From positions 1 to 61,169 of the forward strand of contig JALXCV010000072.1 of NCBI GenBank assembly GCA_026990765.1: 61,169 bases of DNA, read 5' to 3'. The stretch comes from Hyphomicrobiales bacterium (GTDB lineage: Bacteria > Pseudomonadota > Alphaproteobacteria > Rhizobiales > Aestuariivirgaceae). The position numbers were made by a program, and so were the translations under genes. Of the stretch, positions 52,295 through 61,169 are shown one piece after another (the stretch's first letter is position 1; every line of letters starts with the position of its first letter). Under the pieces are notes generated by a model. The model was not told the DNA's origin, did no database searches, and saw only the letters and a list, made by a program, of their open reading frames with translations.

Positions 52295-53767
52295 CTAGCG
52301 CAGGAATGATCCCAAAAGACCGCGAATTACTGCCCGGCCAAGTTGCCTGCCAACGCTGGAAGCCATGTTTTTGACAAAGCGTTCGGTTGCTGTCTGGCGG
52401 GTGCGGCCTGAGCGTCTTGGAGCGGCTTTTTTGGCAGCTTTTTCACGTTCAGCCTGCTGTTTGGCAGCTTCAGCAGCCTTGGCCCGCTGTTCGGCGCGTT
52501 TTTCCAGAATCTCATAGGCGGATTCGCGATCAACATCTTCATCATACAGACCATAAACCGGAGAGTTTTTAATTGCGGCCCGGCGGGCATCTTCATCAAT
52601 CGGACCCATGCGCGATGATGGTGGTCTGATCAGGGTACGCTCGACCATTGAAGGCACACCCTTGCCGCCAAGGGTTGACACCAGCGCTTCACCAACTCCA
52701 AGCTGGGTGATAACTTCTTCGGTATCAAAGGCCGGGTTCTGGCGGAAAGTCTGGGCAGCGGCGCGAACCGCTTTCTGATCACGCGGAGTGAAAGCACGCA
52801 ACGCATGCTGAATACGGTTGCCAAGCTGGCCGAGAACATCATCGGGAACATCAAGCGGGTTCTGGGTAACAAAATACACCCCAACCCCCTTGGAGCGGAT
52901 CAGCCGCACCACCTGTTCAATCGTGTTGATCAGACCTTTGGGTGCATCATCAAACAGCAAGTGGGCTTCATCAAAAAAGAATACCAGTTTTGGTCTTTCA
53001 GGATCGCCCACTTCCGGCAGTTCCTCAAACAATTCGGACAACAGCCATAACAGGAAGGTTGCATAAAGCTGTGGTGATTGCATCAGATCATCTGCTGCCA
53101 GAATATTGATATAGCCCTTGCCGTTGCGGGTAGTGCGCATCAGGTCGCGAATATCCAGCGCCGGTTCGCCAAAGAAGTGTTCAGTCCCCTGCTCTTCCAT
53201 TACCAGAAGGCGGCGCTGAATTGCCCCGATAGTGCGCTTGTTGACATTGCCATATTCCGAGGCAATTTCCTTGCCGCGCTCGGCAAGGTCACTCAGCAAT
53301 GCGCGCAAATCTTTAAGGTCAAGCAGCAACAGGCCTTCATCATCAGCTATGCGAAAGGCGATATTGAGCGCACCTTCCTGGGCTTCGGTCAGGTTCATCA
53401 GCCGCGACAGCAATAATGGTCCCATTTCGGAAATGGTGGTGCGGACCGGATGACCCTTTTTGCCAAACAGGTCCCAGAATATGGTCGGGAACCCGTCAAA
53501 ACCATAATCATCAAAATTGATCTTTTTGGCCCGTTTGAACAGAAAATCCTTCGGCTCGCCCGGCTGGGCAATCCCTGAAAGGTCGCCTTTCACGTCAGCA
53601 GCAAAAACCGGAACGCCCATTTCAGAAAAACCTTCAGCAAGTATCTGTAATGTAACGGTTTTGCCCGTACCGGTAGCCCCGGTTATCAGCCCGTGGCGGT
53701 TTGCCAGTTTCAGCAATAATTCTTCGCGCTTGGTGCTGCCACCGATAAAGACTGCATCGTCAGACAT
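52295..53767 (-). CDS. HerA-like helicase domain ATPase (DUF853/YjgR type)
   Basis: A P-loop ATPase of about 490 aa. Walker A is G30-ATGTGKT37 and Walker B lies in [15 protein letters not shown] near 285, with arginine-finger-like [15 protein letters not shown] later. The N-terminal [27 protein letters not shown] is usual for YjgR. The C-terminal 80 residues are a charged coil ending in an S-V-G-R-Q-L-G-R-x-I-x-R-G-L-L-G-S motif. The family resembles DNA-translocating HerA but its role is unsettled. AAAGGGG precedes ATG 53767. Confidence 0.92.
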   Translation of the reverse strand: MSDDAVFIGGSTKREELLLKLANRHGLITGATGTGKTVTLQILAEGFSEMGVPVFAADVKGDLSGIAQPGEPKDFLFKRAKKINFDDYGFDGFPTIFWDLFGKKGHPVRTTISEMGPLLLSRLMNLTEAQEGALNIAFRIADDEGLLLLDLKDLRALLSDLAERGKEIASEYGNVNKRTIGAIQRRLLVMEEQGTEHFFGEPALDIRDLMRTTRNGKGYINILAADDLMQSPQLYATFLLWLLSELFEELPEVGDPERPKLVFFFDEAHLLFDDAPKGLINTIEQVVRLIRSKGVGVYFVTQNPLDVPDDVLGQLGNRIQHALRAFTPRDQKAVRAAAQTFRQNPAFDTEEVITQLGVGEALVSTLGGKGVPSMVERTLIRPPSSRMGPIDEDARRAAIKNSPVYGLYDEDVDRESAYEILEKRAEQRAKAAEAAKQQAEREKAAKKAAPRRSGRTRQTATERFVKNMASSVGRQLGRAVIRGLLGSFLR

Positions 53768-53886
53768 GTTGGCCCCTTTTAAATGTTTGATTATTTCTAC
53801 TGATTTCAAATTCTGCTTCTGTTATAAAGCAGCAGTGTCGTTAAACTCAACGGCGAAATTCAAATCATAACCTAACGGGGCATAAT

Positions 53887-54282
53887 ATGCAGGAATTAAT
53901 TACTTCAATCGCCAGCAAGGTTGGCATCAGCGAAGAACTGGCACAAAAAGCTGTCAGTACCGTATTGTCACTTGTGCAATCAGGCGGCGATGACGGGCTG
54001 GTCAGCCAGTTGTTTGACAAAATGCCCGGAGCTGCCGATCTGGCCTCTGCCGGTTCTGAAAGCTCTGGCGGCGGTGGTCTCATGGGCATGGTCGGCGGTA
54101 TGCTTGGCGGCAGTGCCGGTGATATGATGTCAGCAGTCTCGTCGCTGAAATCAGAAGGTCTTGATATGGACCAGATCAAGCAGGTCGGCGAAGGCGTGTT
54201 TGAATATGCCAAGGAAAAGGGCGGCGATGATCTGGTAAGCAAGGTTACCGATAGTATTCCCGGCCTTGACAAGTTTCTTTAA
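53887..54282 (+). CDS. Small Gly/Ser-rich protein, DUF2780-like
   Basis: A 131-residue acidic protein. MQELITSIASKVGISEELAQKAVSTVLSLVQSGGDDG, then a glycine-rich middle (SGGGGLMGMVGGMLGGSAGDMM) and DLVSKVTDSIPGLDKFL at the end. This layout resembles the DUF2780/DUF2267 group of small soluble or envelope proteins, but I could not confirm which. No signal peptide or enzyme motif. It is divergent from the HerA-like gene. Confidence 0.65.
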   Translation: MQELITSIASKVGISEELAQKAVSTVLSLVQSGGDDGLVSQLFDKMPGAADLASAGSESSGGGGLMGMVGGMLGGSAGDMMSAVSSLKSEGLDMDQIKQVGEGVFEYAKEKGGDDLVSKVTDSIPGLDKFL

Positions 54283-54301
54283 GGCAAAGCGAAACCGGTG
54301 C

Positions 54302-54319
54302 GGCGCAATTACTTGCGCC
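54302..54319. terminator. Perfect hairpin between convergent genes
   Basis: GGCGCAA (54302-54308), TTAC loop, TTGCGCC (54313-54319): a 7-bp perfect stem filling the 37-bp gap between the DUF2780-like gene (+) and the lipase gene (-). No T tract on either side, but position and stem suggest a bidirectional terminator. Confidence 0.6.
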
Positions 54320-55117
54320 CTACCCTTTCAGCACAGATAAAATAGTAAGACCGTCATTGATGGTCAGTTGATGCGGGCCGGGAACAAACAAGGTTTTGGC
54401 CTTGCCATGCAGTGCTGCGACATCATTCATGTCCTGACTCCAGCCTGGCACCCAGCGATCACCGGGCAGGCCGCCGCGATCAACCCGGACTATTGATACA
54501 TAATTGGCCTTGGGATGTTTGACCCGGTTCAGCCAGCCAAGGAAAGTTCCTGGACGCTCGCGCACCAGTTGTGAATAAAGTGCGCGTGAGCGGTTAAGTG
54601 TTCCAGCGCCAAACATAGGGGCAAAGAAACCGACTGGCGAATTTGACAGTGACAGGCCATCTTCAGCCGCACCGGTTCCAAGATGCGGGCTGGCAATGGT
54701 GATCAGCGTATCAACTCTTAATTGCGGCCATGAAACCATGGTTGCACGGGCCACTACTCCACCGGCTGAATGACCCGCTACAATGATCTTTTCACCGCGA
54801 TGCCTGTTCATTACCTGCTGAATATATCCGGCCAGAAACCGCATTTGCACTGTAATCGGTGCTTCGGTCGGCAGATCGATTGTGTAGAAACGGTTGGCCT
54901 CACCGCGCGATAGCTGCCACTGCATAACCCCATATGGACTGGCTGACATATGCCCGCCATCGGCCCAGCCATGTTGCTGCAGCAGCCAGCTTATACCGCT
55001 GGCGCGCCAGCTGCCGGCATTGCCCAGATAACCTTGCACCAGAATGATTGAATCAGCCCTTGCCACACTAATCAGCCCGGCAAATATCAACAGGGTGGCA
55101 ACAAACAGTTTTTTCAT
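54320..55117 (-). CDS. Secreted alpha/beta-hydrolase (lipase/esterase)
   Basis: A 265-residue protein with a signal peptide (KKLFVATLLIFAGLISVARA). The nucleophile elbow is G115-H116-S117-A-G, and LVQGYLGNAGSWR near 27 is the oxyanion strand as in triacylglycerol lipases and PGAP1-like esterases; a likely catalytic His lies in GPHQLTIND near the end. Substrate unknown. It is divergent from agmatinase; the shared 197-bp region carries an AT-rich operator array close to this gene's start. Confidence 0.88.
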   Translation of the reverse strand: MKKLFVATLLIFAGLISVARADSIILVQGYLGNAGSWRASGISWLLQQHGWADGGHMSASPYGVMQWQLSRGEANRFYTIDLPTEAPITVQMRFLAGYIQQVMNRHRGEKIIVAGHSAGGVVARATMVSWPQLRVDTLITIASPHLGTGAAEDGLSLSNSPVGFFAPMFGAGTLNRSRALYSQLVRERPGTFLGWLNRVKHPKANYVSIVRVDRGGLPGDRWVPGWSQDMNDVAALHGKAKTLFVPGPHQLTINDGLTILSVLKG

Positions 55118-55129
55118 CGCACCAACTCC

Positions 55130-55180
55130 ATATAACAGCTTTTGTCAAATTGTTATATTATAATATTCAAATATAACAAT
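55130..55180. promoter_or_regulatory. ATATAACA operator array, three sites at two-turn spacing
   Basis: ATATAACA occurs at 55130-55137 and 55171-55178, and inverted as TGTTATAT at 55151-55158; the centres are about 21 and 20 bp apart. The second and third form a perfect 11-bp inverted repeat ATTGTTATATT (55149-55159) / AATATAACAAT (55170-55180) around 10 bp. The array begins 13 bp before the lipase start. It is a convincing dimer-binding operator, regulator unknown. Confidence 0.65.
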
Positions 55181-55314
55181 ATTTGCAATGCGTCGCCTTG
55201 CCGCGTTATTTGAAATGATGTCCTTCAAAGTAGAACCGGTGAGGTTTTTTGCCGTTCCCCAACCGTATCATTACTGATAATGTTTTCTTGCCAGTCACAA
55301 CAAGAGACACGCCA

Positions 55315-56268
55315 ATGAGCAATTCATATGAAACCGGTCGCCTCAATCTGCCATTTGTCGGCATTTGCACATTCGGAAAATATCCATATCAGCCGGACTG
55401 GGATAATATTGATGCTGATGTGGCGGTGCTGGGTGCACCGTTTGATTTTGGCTGCCAGTGGCGATCAGGTGCCCGCATGGGGCCGCGCGGCATTCGCGAG
55501 GCATCAACCCTGTTTGCTTTCGGGCATGGCGGGGCCTATGATTTTGAAGATGATATAACCTATCTGCCTGTAGAGACTACAAGGATTGTGGATATTGGCG
55601 ATGCTTATATCATTCACACAGATACACAAAACAGCCATGCCAATATAGAATTGGGAGTTCGCAAGATTCTCCAAAGCGGGGCCATTCCGGTAGTGCTGGG
55701 TGGAGATCATTCGATAAATATCCCCTGCATCAATGCTTTTGCAGACCAAGAGCCGGTGCATCTGGTGCAGATTGATGCGCATCTCGATTTTGTTGATGAG
55801 CGCCACGGGGTGCGCTTTGGCCATGGCAATCCGATGCGCCGGGCAGCCGAAAAACCATATGTAACCGGGCTTACCCAGCTTGGCATCCGCAATGTTTCAT
55901 CCACGGCAAAGGAAGGCTACATCACCGCGCGTGAAATGGGATCGGACATCATATCAGTCAGGCAATTCCGCAAGCTGGGTGTCGATGGGGTTCTGGCCCG
56001 TATCCCCAAAGACAAACGCTATTATGTTACCATCGACATTGACGGCTTTGATCCTTCGATTGCGCCGGGAACCGGCACCCCCAGCCATGGCGGTTTCATA
56101 TATTATGAAATGCTGGAGCTACTGGACGGGCTGACCAGACAGGGCAATATTGTCGGGCTTGATCTGGTGGAAGTTGCCCCTGATTATGACCAGAGCGGCA
56201 CAACTTCAATTCTTGCCGCACAAATCCTTATGAACACTATCGGGCGTATGCTACATAACCGGTCATGA
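55315..56268 (+). CDS. speB: Agmatinase / ureohydrolase
   Basis: A manganese ureohydrolase of 317 aa. Metal ligands are in GGDHS near 138, DAHLDF near 160 (D-x-H-x-D) and DIDGFDPSIAPGTGTP near 243. These match agmatinase better than arginase, but related guanidino-hydrolases (guanidinobutyrase, guanidinopropionase) look alike, so the symbol is provisional. ATG 55315 gives the family-like MSNSYETGRLNLPFVG start. Its stop overlaps the next gene by 4 nt. It may feed putrescine/GABA metabolism, with gabD at 47.4 kb. Confidence 0.85.
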   Translation: MSNSYETGRLNLPFVGICTFGKYPYQPDWDNIDADVAVLGAPFDFGCQWRSGARMGPRGIREASTLFAFGHGGAYDFEDDITYLPVETTRIVDIGDAYIIHTDTQNSHANIELGVRKILQSGAIPVVLGGDHSINIPCINAFADQEPVHLVQIDAHLDFVDERHGVRFGHGNPMRRAAEKPYVTGLTQLGIRNVSSTAKEGYITAREMGSDIISVRQFRKLGVDGVLARIPKDKRYYVTIDIDGFDPSIAPGTGTPSHGGFIYYEMLELLDGLTRQGNIVGLDLVEVAPDYDQSGTTSILAAQILMNTIGRMLHNRS

Positions 56269-57017
56269 CTATAGAGAAAAAAGGCGAAAGAATCGCCAAA
56301 GTAATGGCAAGGGCCGGATTATGCTCGCGCCGCGATGCGGAACGCTGGATCGCGGCTGGCCGGGTCAAGGTAAATGGCGTGTTCATCTCATCACCCGCGC
56401 TTAATGTAACCGACAAGGATTTCATTGAGGCCGATGGCAAGCCCTTGCCGGATCGTGAACCGCAAAAATTGTGGCGTTATCACAAGCCTGCCGGGCTGGT
56501 GGTCTCGCACAATGATGAAAAGGGGCGCGAAAATGTATTTTCCAAACTGCCCGAAGACATGCCGCGAGTGGTATCGGTTGGCAGGCTTGATATTAACACT
56601 GAAGGGTTGTTATTGCTGACCAATGATGGCTCACTGGCCCGCCAGCTTGAATTGCCGACCACCGGATGGCTGCGGCGCTACCGGGTACGTGCCTTTGGCC
56701 GCACTGCGCCTGAAGCACTGGAAAAGCTGAAAAAAGGCATCACCATTAACGGTGTCAGATATGGCTCGATCGATGCAAAAATTGATCGCGAACAGGGGCG
56801 CAATACATGGTTCACCTTTGCCCTGCGCGAAGGCAAAAATCGCGAAATCAAGATTATTTGTGAACATCTGGGGATGCAGGTAAACCGGCTGATCCGCCTG
56901 TCTTTCGGCCCGTTCCAGCTAGGCGATCTGAAACCGGGATCAGTTGCGGAAGTCTCCGGCAAGGTGCTGCATGAACAGATAAAGGGCAATCAGAAAAATG
57001 CGCATCGTCGGCGGTAA
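56265..57017 (+). CDS. RsuA/RluB-family pseudouridine synthase
   Basis: A 250-residue rRNA pseudouridine synthase. An S4 RNA-binding domain (GERIAKVMARAGLCSRRDAERWIAAGRVKVNG, residues 5-45) precedes the catalytic domain with the Asp in GRLDINTEGLLLLTNDG near 108 and REGKNREIKIICEHLG near 195. Typical targets are position 2605 (RluB) or related sites in 23S rRNA, or 516 in 16S rRNA (RsuA); which one is unclear. It overlaps agmatinase by 4 nt and rsmD by 20 nt. Confidence 0.93.
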   Translation: MTIEKKGERIAKVMARAGLCSRRDAERWIAAGRVKVNGVFISSPALNVTDKDFIEADGKPLPDREPQKLWRYHKPAGLVVSHNDEKGRENVFSKLPEDMPRVVSVGRLDINTEGLLLLTNDGSLARQLELPTTGWLRRYRVRAFGRTAPEALEKLKKGITINGVRYGSIDAKIDREQGRNTWFTFALREGKNREIKIICEHLGMQVNRLIRLSFGPFQLGDLKPGSVAEVSGKVLHEQIKGNQKNAHRRR

Positions 57018-57561
57018 ATTTCGCGGGCGCAGCCTTGCCACACCAAAGTCAAACTCTACCCGCCCGACCAGCGACAAGGTACGACAGGCCATATTCAATA
57101 TGCTGGAGCATGGTGATGCCAATCTTGATTTTGCCGGATTGCGAGTTCTCGATCTGTTTGCCGGAACCGGAGCTTTGGGTCTGGAGGCCCTGTCACGCGG
57201 GGCCGGGTTTGTACAATTCATCGATGATGATCACAAGGCGCGCGGCCTTATCCGCAGCAATGCCGATGCACTTGGCGCTATTGGTTCAGTTAAAATCTGG
57301 CGGCGCGATGCAGCCAGACTGGGTGATTGCGCTCCCATGCCCGGTTTCGATCTGGTTTTCGCCGATCCCCCTTATGGCAAGGGGCTGGGAGACAAGGCAC
57401 TTGCCGGGCTGGTAAATGGCGGCTGGCTCAATGGCGATGCAATCGTGGTGCTGGAAGAAGTAAAAAATGCTGAAATCAGCATCCCGTGCCGGCTGGAAAC
57501 CCTCAAATCCAGAGATTATGGCGATACACGTATATTATTCCTCAGGAAAGCCGCTGAATAG
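56998..57561 (+). CDS. rsmD: 16S rRNA (guanine-966-N2) methyltransferase
   Basis: Methylates G966 of 16S rRNA with SAM. The 187-residue protein starts MRIVGGKFRGRSLATPKSNS; the SAM motif is VLDLFAGTGALGLEALSRGA near 45 and the catalytic DPPYG near 122. It overlaps the pseudouridine synthase by 20 nt, a common rRNA-modification pairing in alphaproteobacteria, and its last 20 nt overlap gltX tail to tail. Confidence 0.95.
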   Translation: MRIVGGKFRGRSLATPKSNSTRPTSDKVRQAIFNMLEHGDANLDFAGLRVLDLFAGTGALGLEALSRGAGFVQFIDDDHKARGLIRSNADALGAIGSVKIWRRDAARLGDCAPMPGFDLVFADPPYGKGLGDKALAGLVNGGWLNGDAIVVLEEVKNAEISIPCRLETLKSRDYGDTRILFLRKAAE

Positions 57562-58870
57562 CTTTTTCGCGCCCGATCAATGGCAGCAGGCCAGCCAGTT
57601 CCGGGCCGTGATCTTCACCAGTGAGCGCCAGTCTTAGCGGCATGAATAATTGCCTGCCCTTGCGCCCGGTCGTGGTTTTAAGCTCACTCGTCCAGTTCTT
57701 CCAGGTGGTTTTGTCCCACTCAGTATCGGGCAATGCCTTGCGCGCAGCATCGATAAATTCGCGATCTTCATCGGCAATTACCGGCTTGATTTCACCGCTT
57801 GTCACCTGATGCCATTTTTTGACATCGCTGAAGCTTTCAAGATTACCACGAACCGCCAGCCAGAATTCTTCACCTTCAATATCAAGTTTTGCCAGCCGGT
57901 CCCTGACCCTGGCATAATCCATTTCATGCAGCAATTTGGCATTAAGGCTTTCAAGCTCATGCGGGTCAAACCTGGCCGGTGCGCGCGACAATTTGGAAAT
58001 ATCAAATATTTCCACCAGATCATGAATGTCCTGATATGGCTGGATGGGCACAGAAGAACCAATCAGCGCAGCATGTGAGACCACCGCCATTGCTTCCAGC
58101 CCGTTATCACGCAAACCGCCGATTGACAAAGAACCAAGCCGTTTTGACAAACCCTTGCCGTCGGCTCCGGTCAGCAGTGAGTGATGGGCAAAGCGCGGCG
58201 GGGTGCTGCCAAGTGCTTCAAACAGTTCAATCTGCACCGATGTATTGACCACATGATCTTCTCCGCGAATAATATCGGTTATTCCCATATCAATATCGTC
58301 AACCACGGATGGCAGAGTATAAAGATAGGTGCCGTCACCGCGGATCAGTACCGGGTCAGACAGGCTGGACATATTGATCGACTGGGGGCCGCGAATCAGG
58401 TCTATTGATTCAACCACCCGGTCATTCAGTTTGAAACGCCAATGCGGGGTGCGTCCTTCAGCTTCAAGGGCCTTTTTTTCCGCATCGCTCAACTGCAATC
58501 CGGCCCGGTCATAAACTGGCGGCTTGCCAGTTGCCAATTGGCGGCGGCGGCGGCGCTCCAGCTCGTCCGGCGTTTCATAACAGGCATAGAGCCGCCCGTC
58601 TTTTTTAAGCTTTTCAGCGGCTGCATCATAGGCGTCAAACCGCCTTGACTGATAGTGCAACTCATCATGGACCAGCCCCAGCCAATCAAGGTCCTTGATT
58701 ATGGCTTCAGCATATTCAGTTTTTGAACGCGCCGCATCAGTATCATCAAACCGCAGAATAAACCTGCCACCTGCCTTTTTTGCATAAAGCCAGTTGATAA
58801 TGGCAGTGCGGGCATTGCCGATATGAATAAGGCCGGTGGGTGACGGGGCAAAGCGGACAGTTACAGTCAT
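57542..58870 (-). CDS. gltX: Glutamate-tRNA ligase
   Basis: Class I synthetase, 442 aa from ATG 58870. The HIGH motif is present as PTGLIHIGNAR (residues 10-20) and the KMSKS region as DGKGLSKRLGSLSIGG near 235. Alphaproteobacteria often have two GltX paralogues, one charging tRNA-Gln with Glu for GatCAB; the SLSIGGLRDNG form with the compact length suggests that this may be the non-canonical one, but I cannot decide. A longer frame to 58939 has no supporting features. Confidence 0.93.
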   Translation of the reverse strand: MTVTVRFAPSPTGLIHIGNARTAIINWLYAKKAGGRFILRFDDTDAARSKTEYAEAIIKDLDWLGLVHDELHYQSRRFDAYDAAAEKLKKDGRLYACYETPDELERRRRRQLATGKPPVYDRAGLQLSDAEKKALEAEGRTPHWRFKLNDRVVESIDLIRGPQSINMSSLSDPVLIRGDGTYLYTLPSVVDDIDMGITDIIRGEDHVVNTSVQIELFEALGSTPPRFAHHSLLTGADGKGLSKRLGSLSIGGLRDNGLEAMAVVSHAALIGSSVPIQPYQDIHDLVEIFDISKLSRAPARFDPHELESLNAKLLHEMDYARVRDRLAKLDIEGEEFWLAVRGNLESFSDVKKWHQVTSGEIKPVIADEDREFIDAARKALPDTEWDKTTWKNWTSELKTTTGRKGRQLFMPLRLALTGEDHGPELAGLLPLIGREKAIQRLS

Positions 58871-58956
58871 ATTGATGGGTTCTTCTTGATAAAATGGTTC
58901 TGTGTCTTGGCAATAGCCTTTGCCAGTACCATGGCGCAAGTCAAATCGCCTGTATC

Positions 58957-60627
58957 CTAAACATCATCTGTGCGGTCCCTGAAACCGTTGGTGATTGGAT
59001 AGCGCCGGTCGCGGCCAAAGTTTCTGGAAGTTATCTTGACACCCGGTGCCGCCTGACGACGTTTATATTCTGCGATATATAAAAGATGCTGGATGCGCTG
59101 CACGGTTTTTGGGTCATGGCCTCTGGCAATGATGTCTTCAATTGCCGCTTCTTTTTCAACCAGCTGTTCCAGAATATCATCCAGAATTTCATAGGGCGGC
59201 AGGGAATCCTGATCGGTCTGGTCGGGGCGCAATTCGGCACTTGGTGCCTTGGTGATAATATTGTCAGGCACAACTTCACCTTCAGGGCCAAGGCAACCAT
59301 CGGGCCTGTTCTGGTTGCGGAAGCGGGCCAGATCATAGACCTGAACCTTGTACACATCCTTGATCGGGTTAAAGCCGCCATTCATGTCGCCATAAAGGGT
59401 GGCATAGCCGACCGACATTTCAGATTTGTTGCCGGTGGTGACTACCATATGGTTGAACTTGTTGGAGATTGCCATAAGGATAACACCGCGGGCGCGCGAC
59501 TGGATGTTTTCTTCAGTCACGCCCTGTTCGGTTCCGGCAAACATCTCAGCCAGCACCTGATTGAATTTTTCCACCGGATCGCCAATTGGAACAATGTCAT
59601 AGCGGCATTTAAGGGCATCAATGCAGGCTTTGGCATCTTTCAGGCTTTCTTCAGATGTATAGCGATAAGGCAGCATTACGCAATGCACCCGGTCTTTTCC
59701 CAGCGCATCAACCGCCATGGCCGCCACCACGGCTGAATCAATGCCACCTGACAGGCCAAGAACCACACCGGGAAACCGGTTTTTTTCGACATAATCGCGC
59801 AAACCTACGACACAGGCCCGCCATATGGCATCAAGCTTGTCAATAGTCGGGCTAATTTCGCCCTTTTCACAATACCAGCCATCACACTTGCGCTGCCAGT
59901 TGCTGACAATCAGCTGTTCGCTGAACGAAGGTGCCTCAAAGGCCAGTGACTGATCGGCATTTATACAAAATGAAGCCCCGTCAAATACCAGTTCATCCTG
60001 GCCACCAACCTGATTGACATAGGCGATGGGCAGATGATTTTCGGCAATGCGCTCAACCACGATATTAAGGCGGGTATCGCGCTTGTCCTGATGGAAAGGC
60101 GAGCCATTTGGCACCAGGATGATTTCCGCCCCGGTCTCGGCCAGGCTTTCACAGACATCAGCTTTCCAGATATCTTCACAGATAGGTACGCCCAGCCTTA
60201 CCCCTTTGAAAGAAATTGGCCCTGGCACCCGACCTGCAGCAAAAACCCGTTTTTCGTCGAACACCCCGTAATTAGGCAGATCATGTTTGAAACGCAGGGT
60301 TTCCACCTTGCCCTTGTGCAACAGGGCAACAGCATTATAGACCTTGCCTGCTTCTTCCCATGGGGTGCCGATAATAATTCCCAAACCGCTATCAGCCGAG
60401 CTTGTGGCCAGATCACGCACTCTGGCCATGGCAGCTTCGACAAAGGCTGCTTTCAAAATCAGGTCTTCTGGCGGATAACCGCAGATAAACAGTTCGGGGA
60501 AAACCAGAAGGTCAATATTCTTGCCCTCACAGCGCTTCACATAATCCATCGCCATGGCAAGATTGGCATCAAGCGCGCCAACTGTGGGGTTTGCCTGGGC
60601 AAAGGCAATTTTAAGTTTGTCAGTCAT
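58957..60627 (-). CDS. nadE: Glutamine-dependent NAD+ synthetase
   Basis: Last step of NAD synthesis; 556 aa. The N-terminal nitrilase-type glutaminase domain has the triad E45, K114, C150 (C in VPICEDIWK), and the C-terminal synthetase domain has the PP-loop LSGGIDSAVVAAM near 294. VTTGNKSEMSVGYATLYGDMNGGFNPIKD near 400 is also diagnostic. Both domains present means that it uses glutamine as the nitrogen source. Confidence 0.97.
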   Translation of the reverse strand: MTDKLKIAFAQANPTVGALDANLAMAMDYVKRCEGKNIDLLVFPELFICGYPPEDLILKAAFVEAAMARVRDLATSSADSGLGIIIGTPWEEAGKVYNAVALLHKGKVETLRFKHDLPNYGVFDEKRVFAAGRVPGPISFKGVRLGVPICEDIWKADVCESLAETGAEIILVPNGSPFHQDKRDTRLNIVVERIAENHLPIAYVNQVGGQDELVFDGASFCINADQSLAFEAPSFSEQLIVSNWQRKCDGWYCEKGEISPTIDKLDAIWRACVVGLRDYVEKNRFPGVVLGLSGGIDSAVVAAMAVDALGKDRVHCVMLPYRYTSEESLKDAKACIDALKCRYDIVPIGDPVEKFNQVLAEMFAGTEQGVTEENIQSRARGVILMAISNKFNHMVVTTGNKSEMSVGYATLYGDMNGGFNPIKDVYKVQVYDLARFRNQNRPDGCLGPEGEVVPDNIITKAPSAELRPDQTDQDSLPPYEILDDILEQLVEKEAAIEDIIARGHDPKTVQRIQHLLYIAEYKRRQAAPGVKITSRNFGRDRRYPITNGFRDRTDDV

Positions 60628-60692
60628 CGCCGCTTATTATCAAAGCCATTGCCTTAACACAAATATTATTGTTGCGAAGTGAGGCCATAATT

Positions 60693-60710
60693 CTGATATA
60701 AGGGTATCAG
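60693..60710 (+). promoter_or_regulatory. Short inverted repeat before the metallopeptidase gene
   Basis: CTGATA-taaggg-TATCAG lies 31 bp before ATG 60741 in the 113-bp divergent nadE region. It could be an operator or a leader hairpin; nothing else decides. Confidence 0.3.
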
Positions 60711-60740
60711 TATTATTTGTTTTACCGGAGGCAAACCCCG

Positions 60741-61169
60741 ATGCGTATGGATGATGAACGTGGCAGTGACAATATTGAGGACAGACGAGGCAGTGGTGGC
60801 CGGATGGGCTTTCCCGGTCGGCGTGGCGGGTTTTCCGTCGGGCGCAGACGCGGCGGCGACATTGGTATTGGCGGCATAATACTTTTGGCAATTGGTTATT
60901 TTGTGTTTGGTCTCAATCCGCTTGAAATGCTGCAGGGCGGTGGTGGCATACCGGCACCACAGCAAAGGCAGGTCAATGCCCCGAACAACCCTGCCCGTAA
61001 TGATGCAAACAAGGTTTTCATCTCCAAAGTATTGGGAACCACCGAGCGCACCTGGACCAAAAAATTTGCCGAACAGGGTTTGACATATAAAAAACCCAAG
61101 CTGGTATTGTTTACCGGCTATGTTTCTTCAGCCTGCGGCATGGCCCAATCAGCCATGGGGCCGTTTTAC
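60741..61169 (+). CDS. YpfJ-like neutral zinc metallopeptidase, truncated at the window edge
   Basis: 143 codons visible, open at the right edge. MRMDDERGSDNIEDRRG, the Gly/Arg-rich stretch and a single hydrophobic anchor (DIGIGGIILLAIGYFVFGLNP) followed by VFISKVLGTTERTWTKKFAEQG and the conserved KLVLFTGYVSSACGMAQSAMGPFY are the usual N-terminal half of the YpfJ family. The zinc motif HExxH would lie beyond the window. GGAGG (60727-60731) precedes the ATG. Probably membrane-anchored, with the catalytic domain in the periplasm. Confidence 0.9.
   Translation, partial: MRMDDERGSDNIEDRRGSGGRMGFPGRRGGFSVGRRRGGDIGIGGIILLAIGYFVFGLNPLEMLQGGGGIPAPQQRQVNAPNNPARNDANKVFISKVLGTTERTWTKKFAEQGLTYKKPKLVLFTGYVSSACGMAQSAMGPFY

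Overview
The window looks like ordinary chromosome of an alphaproteobacterium, probably Hyphomicrobiales (Rhizobiales)-like. Three things suggest this: housekeeping neighbourhoods typical of that group (DUF2093/xseA/purD; fabI/histidine phosphatase/aroC; ileS/lspA/DUF3035-like lipoprotein/two M16 peptidases; gph near rpiA and gor), a MutL carrying its own endonuclease motif, and intergenic repeats of the 'CCCTCATCCG...CTTCTCCC' kind. TRAP transporters suggest a marine or aquatic life style. The taxonomic placement is inference; there is no rRNA or tRNA in the window. Coding density is very high, with many 4-27 nt overlaps. I see no prophage, insertion sequence, CRISPR array or RNA gene.

Layout. 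1-11 kb: DUF2093 fragment, nitronate monooxygenase-like protein, xseA, purD plus a patatin-like lipase, aroC, a histidine phosphatase and fabI, then pdxH, an SDR oxidoreductase and a Cys/Met-metabolism PLP enzyme. 11-15.6 kb: a TAXI-TRAP operon with a perfect intercistronic hairpin, then a small BrnT/CopG-like toxin-antitoxin pair with an inverted-repeat promoter. 15.2-21.8 kb: yccF, a small metal-binding HMA protein, hemN, a class III aminotransferase divergent from an orphan DctP binding protein, an MBL hydrolase and bioY. 21.9-24.0 kb: the most unusual gene, a secreted protein built of about 19 two-cysteine repeats between a very basic N-terminal region and a Pro/Arg-rich tail. 24-28.5 kb: a short MetE-like protein, an AlaDH/PNT-like dehydrogenase, a LysE exporter and an acyltransferase.

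28.6-41 kb: VOC protein; an operon of cytochrome c'-like protein, small membrane protein and TetR with a TetR-type operator over its promoter; tadA; then ileS, lspA, lipoprotein, an active/inactive M16 peptidase pair, pgi and mutL. 41-46 kb: a coiled-coil protein and a Na/Pi cotransporter behind a possible Pho box, a small membrane ORF, a class II glutamine amidotransferase and an AbrB-type membrane protein. 46-61 kb: paiB, gph, gabD-rpiA-gor, degraded palindromic repeats, a TetR regulator, a HerA-like ATPase, a lipase divergent from agmatinase across a striking AT-rich operator array, an RsuA-type pseudouridine synthase with rsmD, gltX, nadE, and a truncated YpfJ-like metallopeptidase.

Most genes are core metabolism and information processing. 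The parts with something new to offer are the Cys-repeat protein, the three multi-site operator arrays (8.3, 14.55 and 55.15 kb), the intercistronic hairpins in the TRAP and lspA operons, and a pair of convergent-flanked amino-acid genes at 24-27 kb with no obvious pathway partner.
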